The position numbers and the translations under genes are program-made. From NCBI GenBank assembly GCA_947629755.1, contig CANREY010000007.1, positions 1 to 46,185 on the forward strand: a DNA stretch of 46,185 nt, read 5' to 3'. The notes below the pieces were generated by a model. That model was not told the DNA's origin and did not search any database. It saw only the letters and a list, made by a program, of their open reading frames with translations. Of this stretch, positions 1-8,550 are shown piece after piece. This stretch comes from an uncultured Oscillospiraceae bacterium (GTDB taxonomy: Bacteria > Bacillota > Clostridia > Oscillospirales > Oscillospiraceae). Each line of letters starts with the position of its first letter. Positions within the stretch are counted from its first letter, which is position 1.

Positions 1-1037
1 TCACGGTTTTTGGATATGTAGCCGATGCCGGAGTTTATGGCCTCAAGGCAGGTCTTTATCTCCTTGCCCTCCCGGACAACGCTGCCGGAGGCGAGCTTCT
101 CAAGTCCGAAGGCCGCCCGGCCTATCTCGTGCATACCGCACCCGGAAAGGCCGCCGAAGCCCACGATCTCGCCCTTGTGGAGCGTCAGGGAGAAGTCGTT
201 TATGGGCCCGAAGGTGAGGTTTTTGAGCTCCAGCGCCACATCGGGCTGATGGGAGCTGTCGTAGTCCTCACGGTAGTAGGCCTCGCCGATCTCACGGCCC
301 ACCATCAGGTACCTTATGCGCTTCACGGCGTCTGGGGCGTCCATCTCCTCACGGGTGAGGTTGCCCTTTATCTCCCCGTCCCGAAGTACGGTGAGGTCGG
401 TACATTGCCACAATATCTCGTCCATGTCGTGGGAGATAAAGGTGACGCACTTATTATCGTTTTTAAGCTTCTCAATGAGCTTATAGAGGATATTGCGGCC
501 CTCCAGGGACAGCGCCGTTGTGGTCTCGTCCACCACGAAGACCTCTGTGTCGTCGTTGACGCACCGGACGATCTCCACGAGCTTGCGGTCCTCGAAGCCG
601 TAGCTGTTGATGGGGTCCGCGGCCTTTATGTGGGAAATGCCGAAGGAATCCAGAAGCTTCTGGGCGGCCTCGTTGACCTTTTTCATGCTGACTACGCCGA
701 GCTTTGAAAATTCGTCGAACCGTCCGGCAAATATGTTCTCAGCCACCGTGCAGTTCGGTATGGTGTTGGCCTCCTGGAGCACCATGCTTATGCCGTGGCG
801 CTGGGCGTCCACCATGGTTTTCGGCGCCCAGGGCTGTCCCTTGTAGAACATCTCGCCGCTGGTGGCCTTCTGCATCCCCGCAAGGATCGACGTGATGGTG
901 GACTTGCCCGAGCCGTTCTCCCCGACAAGACCTCTTATCTCGCCGCGGTAAAAGCTCACGTCCACATCACGAAGGGCACGGGTTGGACCGAAATTTTTGC
1001 ACATATGCCGGATCTCAATAATTTGTTCCTTGCTCAT
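1..1037 (-). CDS. Sugar ABC transporter ATP-binding protein (RbsA/MglA/XylG type), 3' end outside window
   Basis: This is the ATPase that powers uptake of a monosaccharide through an inner-membrane permease. It has the tandem two-domain layout of the RbsA/MglA/XylG family. About 345 residues are present, starting MSKEQIIEIRHMCK; the rest runs off position 1. NBD1 has a Walker A GENGSGKST near residue 38, an H-loop ISHDMDE, and a Walker B followed by DETTTALS where the family normally has DEPTSALT. The ABC signature reads YGFEDRKLVEI and lacks the LSGGQ-like core. A second domain starts near residue 262 with the degenerate loop GLSGCGMHE, as is usual in NBD2 of this family. The ATG at 1037 is preceded by GGGGAG. 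Permease and binding-protein genes would lie beyond the edge. The divergent AraC-GH39 gene suggests a xyloside or similar pentose-containing sugar, which is inference. Confidence 0.9.
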   Translation of the reverse strand, partial: MSKEQIIEIRHMCKNFGPTRALRDVDVSFYRGEIRGLVGENGSGKSTITSILAGMQKATSGEMFYKGQPWAPKTMVDAQRHGISMVLQEANTIPNCTVAENIFAGRFDEFSKLGVVSMKKVNEAAQKLLDSFGISHIKAADPINSYGFEDRKLVEIVRCVNDDTEVFVVDETTTALSLEGRNILYKLIEKLKNDNKCVTFISHDMDEILWQCTDLTVLRDGEIKGNLTREEMDAPDAVKRIRYLMVGREIGEAYYREDYDSSHQPDVALELKNLTFGPINDFSLTLHKGEIVGFGGLSGCGMHEIGRAAFGLEKLASGSVVREGKEIKTCLEAINSGIGYISKNR

Positions 1038-1124
1038 GACCTCTCCCCTCCGCTGAAATAATTGTGCTGTGAATTTTTGACTTTTTTGGTTATTCTGCCT
1101 GCTGCCGGTTTGTTCACACAAAAG

Positions 1125-1153
1125 ATTTTATCATTTTGCACGAACACGCTCAA
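1125..1153 (-). promoter_or_regulatory. Sigma-A promoter of the ABC transporter operon
   Basis: Read on the minus strand, TTGAGC (1148-1153) is followed after 17 bp by TAAAAT (1125-1130). This leaves a leader of roughly 80 nt before the ATG at 1037. Confidence 0.55.
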
Positions 1154-1231
1154 GGTCACGGATTTTTATTTTAATGAACAGTTTTTAAGGGCCCAAATGG
1201 CGGCCCGGTCAACAAAATGCACAATGAGCTT

Positions 1232-1265
1232 AAAAAATGTACATTACCAGTTGAAAAAATGTACA
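1232..1265 (+). promoter_or_regulatory. Direct repeat AAAAAATGTACA x2, candidate operator
   Basis: The 12-mer AAAAAATGTACA occurs at 1232-1243 and again at 1254-1265, exactly 22 bp (about two helical turns) apart. The second copy overlaps the -35 and spacer of the AraC-GH39 promoter. Same-face tandem half-sites are what an AraC-family dimer binds, so autoregulation is plausible (inference). Confidence 0.5.
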
Positions 1266-1279
1266 CGTCGTGGTAGAAT
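1251..1279 (+). promoter_or_regulatory. Sigma-A promoter of the AraC-GH39 gene
   Basis: TTGAAA (1251-1256), a 17-bp spacer, and TAGAAT (1274-1279) sit about 60 bp before the ATG at 1339. Confidence 0.65.
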
Positions 1280-1338
1280 AGGCCGTGATAAGGTGAATTT
1301 TTTATGCAAAAAAGCGAAAAAGAGGAGTGAATGGCCCA

Positions 1339-3846
1339 ATGGAGGAGCGCCACGAGATAATAACCTTCCCCCGCAATATGCGTATCCGCGTCTTTCTGCA
1401 CGCCATAGGCTCCGTCTCCCGCCACTGGCACGGGAGCTTAGAGCTGGTGTTCCTCATAAAGGGCTCCGCCCGCGTCACCGTGGACGAGCGGAGCTTCACC
1501 ATGGGCGAGGGGGACGTGACCCTCATAAACTCAAACTCCATACACGAGCTTCGCTCCGAGGACGGCGCGGCCCTTATCGCCGTCCAGATAAAGCCTGAGA
1601 TGTTCAGCATCTCCAACGAGGGGGAGGATCTGGAGTTTGACTGCGTCAGCGCCACTGACCCGGACAAGGGCCGCTTTGACGGCCTTCGCATGTGTATCTC
1701 CCGTATGCTTTTGGAGAACGTCCACCGGGACGTGTCCTCGGACTACCGCAACTACGGCATGGGCTACTGGCTCTTGGGGGAGCTTCTTGACCATTTCCGT
1801 GTCCCCGGCACGGGCAAGACGCTGGACAGGAAGAAATACACCCAGCGCCTCACGCAGATACTCGACTACATTGAGGCCCACTACGCGGAAAATTTTTCCC
1901 TCGCCGACCTCGCCGAGGCGCAGGGCCTCAGCGTGCCTTATCTTTCCAGCTTCTTTGCCAAATATACCGGCGTTAAATTCTCCCAGTACTACACCGACGT
2001 GAAGCTCTCCCACGCCAGGGGACAGCTGACGGGCTCCGACGACACGGTGGAGCGGGTGGCCACGGATAACGGCTTTACCGAGACCCACACATTTATAAGG
2101 GCCTTCAAGCAGAAGTTCGGCGAGACGCCCAGCGCCTACCGCAAGCGCAACAGGGAGCGGGGCCCTGAGTCCAGCATGGCCGCGGGCCTCAACTACCTCT
2201 CCCTTGAGCCCTCAAATTACCTGAGCCTTCTTGAGAAGTACACCAGCGGTATGGGCTTCGCCCCGGACCGCTCCGTCACACACGCGGCCCTTACCCGCGT
2301 GGCCAGCGTAAACGTCTCCGGCCCCGGCACGCCCCTTCGCCACACCTTCAGAAACGTCATCACCGTGGGCCGGGCCCACGACCTTCTGAGCCACGACATA
2401 CAGAACATGCTCCGGGACATACAGTCCGCCGTGGGCTTTAGGTACATAAAATTCCACGGCATACTGGCCGACGACATGATGGTCGTCTCCCGCGCGGAGG
2501 ACGGCAAGCTCCAGTTTCGCTTCCAGATGATAGACTCAGCTCTCGACTTTCTCCTCTCCATCGGCCTCAAGCCCCTTGTACAGCTGAGCTTCATGCCAAC
2601 GGCGCTGGCCTCGGACCCCGGCAAGACCATATTCTATAAGCCCTTCAACACCTCTCCCCCCAAGGACATGGCCGAGTGGAACACGCTCATAGAGCGCCTC
2701 ACCCGCCACCTCATCTCCCGATTCGGTCAGCGGGAGGTGTCAAGCTGGCCCTTCACCGTGTGGAGCGAGCCCGACACGCCCCCGGACATGTTTGGCTTCC
2801 ACAGTCAGGCGGACTTCATTGACCTATTTGAGAACACCTACCGCACCGTGAAGGCCGTCTGCCCTGACATACGCTTTGGCACGCCGGGGCTTCTCTACAT
2901 GCGCCACTTGGGGGAGCCTGAGTGGATAAAGGCCTTCTTCCGGGCCATAAGGGAGCGGGGCGCGGACCCGGATTTCATAAGTTTGCACTACTACGCGGAC
3001 ATACTTCCCACAGAGAGGACGGACATTCGCGTCATGCACCTGCCCGCCTCCCGCCTTCCGCGGGACACCGACGACTTCTCCGGCTTCATCACCGCCTCCC
3101 GTGAGCTTTTCGGGGAGCTGGGCTACGCCGACAGGCCCATTTACCTCACTGAGTGGAACCTGACCCTCTCCCACCGGAACCTTATCTCCGACACCTGCTA
3201 CAAGACCTGCTACATAATGAAAAACCTCCTTGAAAATTACGACAGGCTCGACAGCTTCGGCTACTGGAGCCTGACGGACCTTCTTGAGGAGAACCCCCTG
3301 CCCGACAGCGCCAATCTATTTCACGGCGGCCTTGGCATCTACACCATGTCCGGCGTGCGAAAGGGCGTATTTTACGTCTTCGACTTCGCCCGCCGCCTTG
3401 GCGACGAGCTCATAGCCCGTGGAGACGGCTACTTTGTGACGCGCGGCGGCGGGGGAGTGCAGATAATAACCTATAACTACGTCCACTACGGGGAGCTTTT
3501 CGCCTCCGGCGACGCCATAGGAGTCACGAACCTTGAGCGCTACGCCCCCTTCGACATGTCCCGGAGGCTTGCCCTGTCCATACCGCTTGCGGGCCTTGAG
3601 CCGGGTGAGTATATCCAGCGCGAGCGCATCGTGAACCGCGAGTACGGCTCGGCCTTCGACATCTGGGTGGCCGCCGGCGGGCTCACCATGTCTCCGGAGG
3701 ACGCCCGGCTCTACACCGGTACCTGCGTCCCCGCCCTCCGGGCCCGCCGTGTATCCGTGCCCACCTCCGGCGCCTACTCCTACGCCCCCGTCTTGGACCC
3801 CCTTGAGATCCGCGTCATGACCCTTACACCGGCGGACCTGCCCTGA
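1339..3846 (+). CDS. AraC-family regulator fused to a GH39 (beta-xylosidase-like) domain
   Basis: This 835-residue protein joins three modules. An N-terminal cupin sensor (about 1-100, MEERHEIITFPRN...) is followed by a double helix-turn-helix AraC DNA-binding domain (about 165-270, with FSLADLAEAQGLS and the FTETHTFIRAFKQKFGETPSAYR signature). The C-terminal half is a glycoside hydrolase family 39-like TIM barrel (about 285-830). Both GH39 catalytic glutamates look retained: the acid/base in VWSEPDTP (E477) and the nucleophile in YLTEWNLT (E605). The domain may therefore hydrolyse or sense xylosides. ATG 1339 is preferred because AGAGGAG (1321-1327) lies 11 nt upstream; the GTG at 1327 overlaps that site. 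It is divergent from a sugar ABC ATPase, its probable target. Whether the GH39 part is an active enzyme or only a sensor cannot be decided from sequence. Confidence 0.88.
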   Translation: MEERHEIITFPRNMRIRVFLHAIGSVSRHWHGSLELVFLIKGSARVTVDERSFTMGEGDVTLINSNSIHELRSEDGAALIAVQIKPEMFSISNEGEDLEFDCVSATDPDKGRFDGLRMCISRMLLENVHRDVSSDYRNYGMGYWLLGELLDHFRVPGTGKTLDRKKYTQRLTQILDYIEAHYAENFSLADLAEAQGLSVPYLSSFFAKYTGVKFSQYYTDVKLSHARGQLTGSDDTVERVATDNGFTETHTFIRAFKQKFGETPSAYRKRNRERGPESSMAAGLNYLSLEPSNYLSLLEKYTSGMGFAPDRSVTHAALTRVASVNVSGPGTPLRHTFRNVITVGRAHDLLSHDIQNMLRDIQSAVGFRYIKFHGILADDMMVVSRAEDGKLQFRFQMIDSALDFLLSIGLKPLVQLSFMPTALASDPGKTIFYKPFNTSPPKDMAEWNTLIERLTRHLISRFGQREVSSWPFTVWSEPDTPPDMFGFHSQADFIDLFENTYRTVKAVCPDIRFGTPGLLYMRHLGEPEWIKAFFRAIRERGADPDFISLHYYADILPTERTDIRVMHLPASRLPRDTDDFSGFITASRELFGELGYADRPIYLTEWNLTLSHRNLISDTCYKTCYIMKNLLENYDRLDSFGYWSLTDLLEENPLPDSANLFHGGLGIYTMSGVRKGVFYVFDFARRLGDELIARGDGYFVTRGGGGVQIITYNYVHYGELFASGDAIGVTNLERYAPFDMSRRLALSIPLAGLEPGEYIQRERIVNREYGSAFDIWVAAGGLTMSPEDARLYTGTCVPALRARRVSVPTSGAYSYAPVLDPLEIRVMTLTPADLP

Positions 3847-4004
3847 GAGCGGGCAGGGTGTGGGCCGTGCGTGGCAGCGAGCAATTTATTAGAGCCTTTC
3901 CCCGCGCGGATACCCCCTTTTTGGAAAAGGGGGCAGGGGGGATTAGAGCCCCATGTCCCCCGTAAAGGTTGCGCCCTGCGGGGCGCGTATTTAAAAAAGA
4001 AGCG

Positions 4005-4092
4005 GGCGGGTTTAGAACCCGCCCCTACGACATAACAGTAAAATCTCCCGTTCAACCCGTAGGGGCGGGTCCCAGACCCGCCTGCTCCCCGA
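4005..4092. repeat. Inverted pair of GTAGGGG-type palindromes
   Basis: Two hairpins, GGGCGGGT-TTAGA-ACCCGCCCC and GGGGCGGGT-CCCAG-ACCCGCC, face each other across an AT-rich ~30-bp spacer. Both carry the flank CCTAC or its complement GTAGG. The same pair recurs inside both long repeats downstream and at 14.2 kb. Confidence 0.65.
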
Positions 4093-4110
4093 CCCCGCCA
4101 CGCGGACACC

Positions 4111-4375
4111 CTTGGCTCCGCCTGAGCGGAGGAGCTGTCGCCCGCGGGCGACTGAGGAAGCGAGGGCATCGTGTCAGCACAAGCTTTCTATCGGAGGTAC
4201 CGGCAAGACCCTTCGGCCTCGCTTCCCCCTACCCCCTCCTACGAGGAGGGGGCATTTTATATGGTTGCGCCTTACGGCGCTTATTGAAAAACGGGAGGGT
4301 TTAGAACCCTCCCCTACGTCAATTATTGGAAAATTTACCATTCAACCCGTAGGGGCGGGTTCCAAACCCGCCCGC
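4111..4375. repeat. Long intergenic repeat, copy 1 (about 265 bp)
   Basis: The modules in order are: AGCTGTCGCC/GGCGACTGAGG hairpin, AAGCGAGGGCATCGT, a CCCCCTCCT-ACG-AGGAGGGGG hairpin followed by CATTTTATAT, GCGCCTTACGGCGC, then the inverted pair of GGGAGGGT/ACCCTCCC and GGGCGGGT/ACCCGCCC hairpins around an AT-rich spacer. It is nearly identical to 4465-4729. Confidence 0.8.
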
Positions 4376-4464
4376 ACCCTGTCCCCGCCGCACCTCCCAA
4401 AAAGCACCCGTAAGGGCCGATGCCCACATCGGCCCGCTCCCTCGTCCCGCCCGCAGGCGAAATC

Positions 4465-4729
4465 CTTGGCTCCGCATCAACGGAGGAGCTGTCGCCCGCT
4501 GGCGACTGAGGAAGCGAGGGCATCGTGTCAGCACAAGCTTTCTATCGGAGGTACCGGCAAGACCCTTCGGCCTCGCTTCCCCCTACCCCCTCCTACGAGG
4601 AGGGGGCATTTTATATGGTTGCGCCTTACGGCGCTTATTGAAAAACGGGAGGGTTTAGAACCCTCCCCTACGTCAATTATTGGAAAATTTACCATTCAAC
4701 CCGTAGGGGCGGGTTCCAAACCCGCCCGC
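4465..4729. repeat. Long intergenic repeat, copy 2 (about 265 bp)
   Basis: This is almost base-for-base the same as copy 1 at 4111-4375, apart from a few positions in the first hairpin region. Near identity between adjacent copies suggests recent duplication or gene conversion. Confidence 0.8.
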
Positions 4730-4786
4730 CCCACCGCTCCCTCGTCAGAGAGGAGGGGCAAAGCGGCATCAGCGATGACAATAAAA

Positions 4787-4814
4787 ACGGGGAGCCTACG
4801 CTCCCCGTAATTTT
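4787..4814. terminator. Bidirectional intrinsic terminator
   Basis: The stem ACGGGGAGC (4787-4795) and GCTCCCCGT (4800-4808) has a CTAC loop. A run of A precedes it and AATTTTTT follows, so it works in both directions. It ends the acn-icd transcript. Confidence 0.8.
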
Positions 4815-4850
4815 TTATACTTCCCTTATTGGGGGAAGGGCCGCCGCGCG

Positions 4851-6056
4851 TTATTCGGCAGCCTCGATCCTCGCCCTCACGGCCTTGATAAACTCACCGG
4901 TGGTGACCTTTTTCACGTCCGGGTCGGAGCAGAGGAGGGCCAGATCGCCTGTCATGACGCCTGAGTTTATGGTGTCGAGGACGGCTTTTTCAAGCCTTGC
5001 GGCGAAGTCCGAAAGCTCCCTGTTCCCGTCCAGCTCCCCCCGCTTATTGAGGGCCCCGGACCAGGCGAAGATGGTGGCCACGGGGTTTGTGGAGGTCTGC
5101 TCGCCCTTTAAATATCTGTAATAATGCCGTGTGACCGTGCCATGGGCGGCCTCGTACTCAAAATTCCCGTCGGGGGACACAAGGACGCTTGTCATCATTG
5201 CCAAAGAGCCGAAGGCCGTGGACACCATGTCGCTCATAACGTCCCCGTCGTAGTTTTTGCAGGCCCATATGAACCCGCCCTTACTGCGTATGACCCGCGC
5301 CACCGCGTCGTCAATCAGGGTGTAGAAGTACTCTATCCCCGCGCCCTTGAATTTCTCCGCGTACTCCTCCTCGAATATCCGCTGGAAGATGAATTTGAAG
5401 GTCTGGTCGTACTGCTTGGATATGGTGTCCTTGGTGGAGAACCACAGGTCCTGCCGGGTGGCCAGCGCGTACTCAAAGCAGCTTCTGGCGAAGGCCTCAA
5501 TGGAGCTATCCTTGTTGAACATGGACTGAAGTACGCCGGGGCACTCATAGTCATAGACCGTCTGGCGCCAGCTCTCGCCGTTTTCGCCGGTGAAGAGAAG
5601 CTCCGCCTTTCCGGGGCCGGGCACACGGTACTCCGTGGCCTTATATACGTCGCCGTAGGCGTGGCGGGCGATGGTTATGGGCGCCTGCCAAGTGCTGACC
5701 ACGGGCTTTATGCGGCTTGTCATGATGGGGGCCCTGAAGACCGTGCCGTCCAGCGCCGCCCTGATGGTGGCGTTGGGGCTTTTCCACATCTCGTGGAGCT
5801 TATATTCCTCCACTCTCTGGGCGTTTGGCGTGATGGTGGCGCACTTGACGGCCACGTGGAGCCTCTTTGTGGCCTCGGCGGAGGCCACGGTCACCTCATC
5901 GGCGGTGGCGTCCCGGTTGGGAAGGCCCAAGTCGTAATACTCGGTACTCAGCTCCACAAAGGGGCATATGAGCTCGTCCTTTATCTCCTTCCAGATTATT
6001 CTTGTCATCTCGTCCCCGTCCATCTCAACGATGGGATTCATTTTAATTTTGGACAT
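4851..6056 (-). CDS. icd: NADP-dependent isocitrate dehydrogenase
   Basis: It oxidatively decarboxylates isocitrate to 2-oxoglutarate, supplying carbon for glutamate. The 401-residue length and the sequence (MNPIVEMDGDEMTRIIW at the start, LDGTVFRAPI, KNYDGDVMSD and EAAHGTVTRHYYRY later) match the eukaryote-like short IDH subfamily rather than the E. coli type. The conserved substrate and Mg-binding stretches DGDEMTR and YDGDVMSD are present. It lies 3 bp after the aconitase gene. Its ribosome site AGAGG overlaps the aconitase stop codon, so the two genes are translationally coupled in one operon that ends at the 4787-4814 terminator. Confidence 0.95.
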   Translation of the reverse strand: MSKIKMNPIVEMDGDEMTRIIWKEIKDELICPFVELSTEYYDLGLPNRDATADEVTVASAEATKRLHVAVKCATITPNAQRVEEYKLHEMWKSPNATIRAALDGTVFRAPIMTSRIKPVVSTWQAPITIARHAYGDVYKATEYRVPGPGKAELLFTGENGESWRQTVYDYECPGVLQSMFNKDSSIEAFARSCFEYALATRQDLWFSTKDTISKQYDQTFKFIFQRIFEEEYAEKFKGAGIEYFYTLIDDAVARVIRSKGGFIWACKNYDGDVMSDMVSTAFGSLAMMTSVLVSPDGNFEYEAAHGTVTRHYYRYLKGEQTSTNPVATIFAWSGALNKRGELDGNRELSDFAARLEKAVLDTINSGVMTGDLALLCSDPDVKKVTTGEFIKAVRARIEAAE

Positions 6057-6059
6057 ATT

Positions 6060-8294
6060 TTAACCTCTTTTCCTGTTGGCGGAGTACCAATTCATCAGAC
6101 ACCCTTCGAGTATTATCTCTCTCTCCTTTTGTGTAAGCTCCGGGAGCTTCAGCGTTATATCGGTGACCTTCCCGCCGGAGAGGACCTTGGCATTGAGCTC
6201 CCTCGCGCCGGCCTCCACGGCCTTCCTCACGCCGGGGACGTAGATGAGGTCGCCGGCCTCATAGGGGAAGTCGGTATTTTCGTCGATGTTGAAGGGCAGC
6301 ATACCCCAGTTTACGCAGTTGGAGCGGTAGCGCTTTGTGGCGTACTCGTAGCATATGTTGGCCGCGCCGCCCAGCACCCGCTGGCAGGAGGCCGCCTGTT
6401 CCCTCGCCGAGCCGTCGCCGGGGCGGTTTGCGAAGATGGCGGAGGCGTATGCTGTGTTTTTGATGTCCGTGACGCCCAGCTTCTCATAGTTAGCCAGAAG
6501 CTCCCCGTCCGGCTCGCCCTTGCCCTTTTCCGCTATGGCGTTGGCTCTGCCCACATACATGGGGTCCCGCCGGGAGAGGGCGAAGGTGGCAAGCTTCAGG
6601 GGGTTTGACCGGTAGCTTGAGGTGTCGCCGGAGGGTATGAGCTCGTCGGTGGTTGTCACCGGGTCGCGAAGGACGCTGGCAAGCTCCAAAACAAGATTTT
6701 CCTTAAGCGCCGGTATCTCCGGCCACTCGGTTATGTTGGGCCCAAGCTTCAGCTCCTCCTCCGGGTGTGGGTCCCCGAAGCCCATATAGACCCGCCTGTC
6801 GTAGGCGCTCCTGTCGTATTTGCGCTCGATTTCCTCCGGGGACTCGTAATCTATCTCGTCCGCGCCGGTGAGTACCCCGCCGTTTCTCGCCGTGGCGGCG
6901 ATGGACCGCGCGTCCATAAGCGCCACGCAGGATAGCTGTCCCTCCGCGGGCTTGCTCCCCTCCCGGTTGGGGAAGTTGCGGGTGCAGTGGCGAATGGAGA
7001 GGCCGCCGTTTGCCGGCACGTCCCCGGCCCCGAAGCAGGGCCCGCAGAAGCAGGGCTTGAACACCGCCCCCATGGCCGTGAGGCGCTGTGTCACGCCGTT
7101 ATTCATAAGCTCCATGGCCACGGGCAGGCTGGGCGGGTAGACCGTGAGGCCGAAGTAACCCGCGCCGATGTCGCCGGAGGCCAATATGGCCGCGGCCTCG
7201 GCTATGTTGTCGTACATGCCCCCGGAGCACCCGGCGATTACGCCTTGGTCCACATGGAGCTTGCCGTTTTTCACCTTGCTTAAAAGGTCCAGCTTCACCT
7301 TGCCCTTGAATTTGCCCTCGGCGGACTTCTCCGTCTCACGGAGTATGTCCGAAAGGTTGGCCTTCAGCTCCCTTATGGTGTAGGCCTCGCTTGGGTGGAA
7401 GGGCAGGGCTATCATGGGCTCGACAGAGGACAGGTCTATCTCCACGCAGGCGTCGTAGTACGCTCCCTCCTCAGGCTCAAGCCTTTTGTAGTCCTCAGGC
7501 CTTCCGTGGACGCGGTAATATTCCTCCACCCTCTCGTCCGTCTGCCAGATGGAGCTTAAGCACGCGGTCTCCGTGGTCATCACGTCGATGCCGATGCGAA
7601 AATCCATGGGGAGATTGGCGACCCCCGGCCCCGCGAACTCAAGGACGGAGTTTAGAACGAAGTTATTTTTATATGTGGCGCCGCACAGCGCTATTGCCAC
7701 GTCCTGAGGGCCCACGCCCCGGCGGGGTTTTCCGGTGAGATAGACCAGCACCGTCCTTGGGTATGCCACGTCGTAGGTGGCCTCCAAAAGCTGCTTTACT
7801 ATCTCCGGGCCGCCCTCGCCCACGCCCATGGTGCCGAGGGCCCCGTAGCGGGTGTGGCTGTCGGAGCCCAAGATCATCTTCCCGCACCCGGCCAGCTCCT
7901 CACGGGCGTACTGGTGTATGACGGCGAAGGAGGGGGGCACAAATATGCCGCCGTATTTCCTCGCCGCCGAGAGCCCGAAGGCGTGGTCGTCGGCGTTTAT
8001 TGTCCCGCCCACGGCGCACAGGCTGTTGTGGCAGTTTGTCATGACGTAGGGCACGGGGAAGCGCTCAAGGCCGCTTGCCTTGGCCGTCTGGATTATGCCC
8101 ACGTAGGTTATGTCGTGGGATATGAGGCTGTCAAAGGAGATACGCAGATTTTTCCCATCATTTCCCCTGTCGTGCTTTGATAAAATGGAGTAGGCGACAG
8201 TCCTTTTCCGCCCCTCCTCCGGGCTCACGCCCCGGCCGTCAAAGCAGGGCGCGCCGCCGAAATAATATGTGCCTTTGTCGTGGAGAGCTGCCAT
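6060..8294 (-). CDS. acn: Aconitate hydratase (aconitase)
   Basis: This [4Fe-4S] enzyme converts citrate to isocitrate. The 744 residues include the cluster cysteines C356 (GCSGGMYDN) and C417/C420 in CFCGPCFGAGD, plus the aconitase stretch GSDSHTRYGALG (143-154) and a C-terminal swivel domain with YRSNCVNWGMLPF. It belongs to the clostridial branch often annotated only as 'hydratase'. The ATG at 8294 has AGGTGG five bases upstream. It is the first gene of the acn-icd operon and is divergent from citrate synthase, so all three steps from oxaloacetate to 2-oxoglutarate sit together. Confidence 0.9.
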   Translation of the reverse strand: MAALHDKGTYYFGGAPCFDGRGVSPEEGRKRTVAYSILSKHDRGNDGKNLRISFDSLISHDITYVGIIQTAKASGLERFPVPYVMTNCHNSLCAVGGTINADDHAFGLSAARKYGGIFVPPSFAVIHQYAREELAGCGKMILGSDSHTRYGALGTMGVGEGGPEIVKQLLEATYDVAYPRTVLVYLTGKPRRGVGPQDVAIALCGATYKNNFVLNSVLEFAGPGVANLPMDFRIGIDVMTTETACLSSIWQTDERVEEYYRVHGRPEDYKRLEPEEGAYYDACVEIDLSSVEPMIALPFHPSEAYTIRELKANLSDILRETEKSAEGKFKGKVKLDLLSKVKNGKLHVDQGVIAGCSGGMYDNIAEAAAILASGDIGAGYFGLTVYPPSLPVAMELMNNGVTQRLTAMGAVFKPCFCGPCFGAGDVPANGGLSIRHCTRNFPNREGSKPAEGQLSCVALMDARSIAATARNGGVLTGADEIDYESPEEIERKYDRSAYDRRVYMGFGDPHPEEELKLGPNITEWPEIPALKENLVLELASVLRDPVTTTDELIPSGDTSSYRSNPLKLATFALSRRDPMYVGRANAIAEKGKGEPDGELLANYEKLGVTDIKNTAYASAIFANRPGDGSAREQAASCQRVLGGAANICYEYATKRYRSNCVNWGMLPFNIDENTDFPYEAGDLIYVPGVRKAVEAGARELNAKVLSGGKVTDITLKLPELTQKEREIILEGCLMNWYSANRKRG

Positions 8295-8346
8295 ATTACC
8301 ACCTCATGAGCTTACAGGAATTTATTTATATAAAGTATACAGCTAA

Positions 8347-8375
8347 AGTATATCAGCTTTCCGCCGCTGTTTCAA
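8347..8375 (-). promoter_or_regulatory. Sigma-A promoter of acn-icd
   Basis: On the minus strand, TTGAAA (8370-8375), a 17-bp spacer and TATACT (8347-8352). Confidence 0.7.
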
Positions 8376-8459
8376 TACCCCCGCTTTGTTTGTTTGCATA
8401 AAAGTTATATACACTTTGCGCTCACCTTTTGGTCAAAGATGAATTTTTGCGTATAGAAC

Positions 8460-8488
8460 TTGCATTTTTGAGCGTGGGAGCTTATAAT
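8460..8488 (+). promoter_or_regulatory. Sigma-A promoter of citrate synthase
   Basis: TTGCAT (8460-8465), a 17-bp spacer and TATAAT (8483-8488), about 60 bp before the TTG start at 8551. Confidence 0.7.
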
Positions 8489-8550
8489 AAACCGTGAATA
8501 TAAGGGACATTTTCCCGATTGACCTTCGGAAAATGAAAGAAGGAATTTAA

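Larger units (their letters stand above)
3847..4850. other. 1-kb intergenic block without genes, filled with palindromic repeats
   Basis: There is no credible coding sequence here. The block holds short GC-rich hairpins (for example CCCCCTTTTT/AAAAGGGGG near 3920-3945), two near-identical ~265-bp direct repeats and a bidirectional terminator at its right end. Open frames crossing it read through repeat modules and are not believed. Confidence 0.8.

Noticed and set aside
4111-4729. Could the repeats be a CRISPR array?
   Set aside because: The repeats are ~265 bp, only two in tandem, with internal hairpins and no regular short spacers or cas genes.
4112-4810. Open frame of 232 codons across the repeat block
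   Set aside because: It runs through tandem repeat copies, contains the same peptide twice because the DNA repeats, and has no ribosome site. It is a by-product of GC-rich repeats.
5124-6608. 494-codon open frame on the plus strand
   Set aside because: It is antisense to icd and the end of acn, whose products are unmistakable. Long antisense frames are expected in GC-rich genes.
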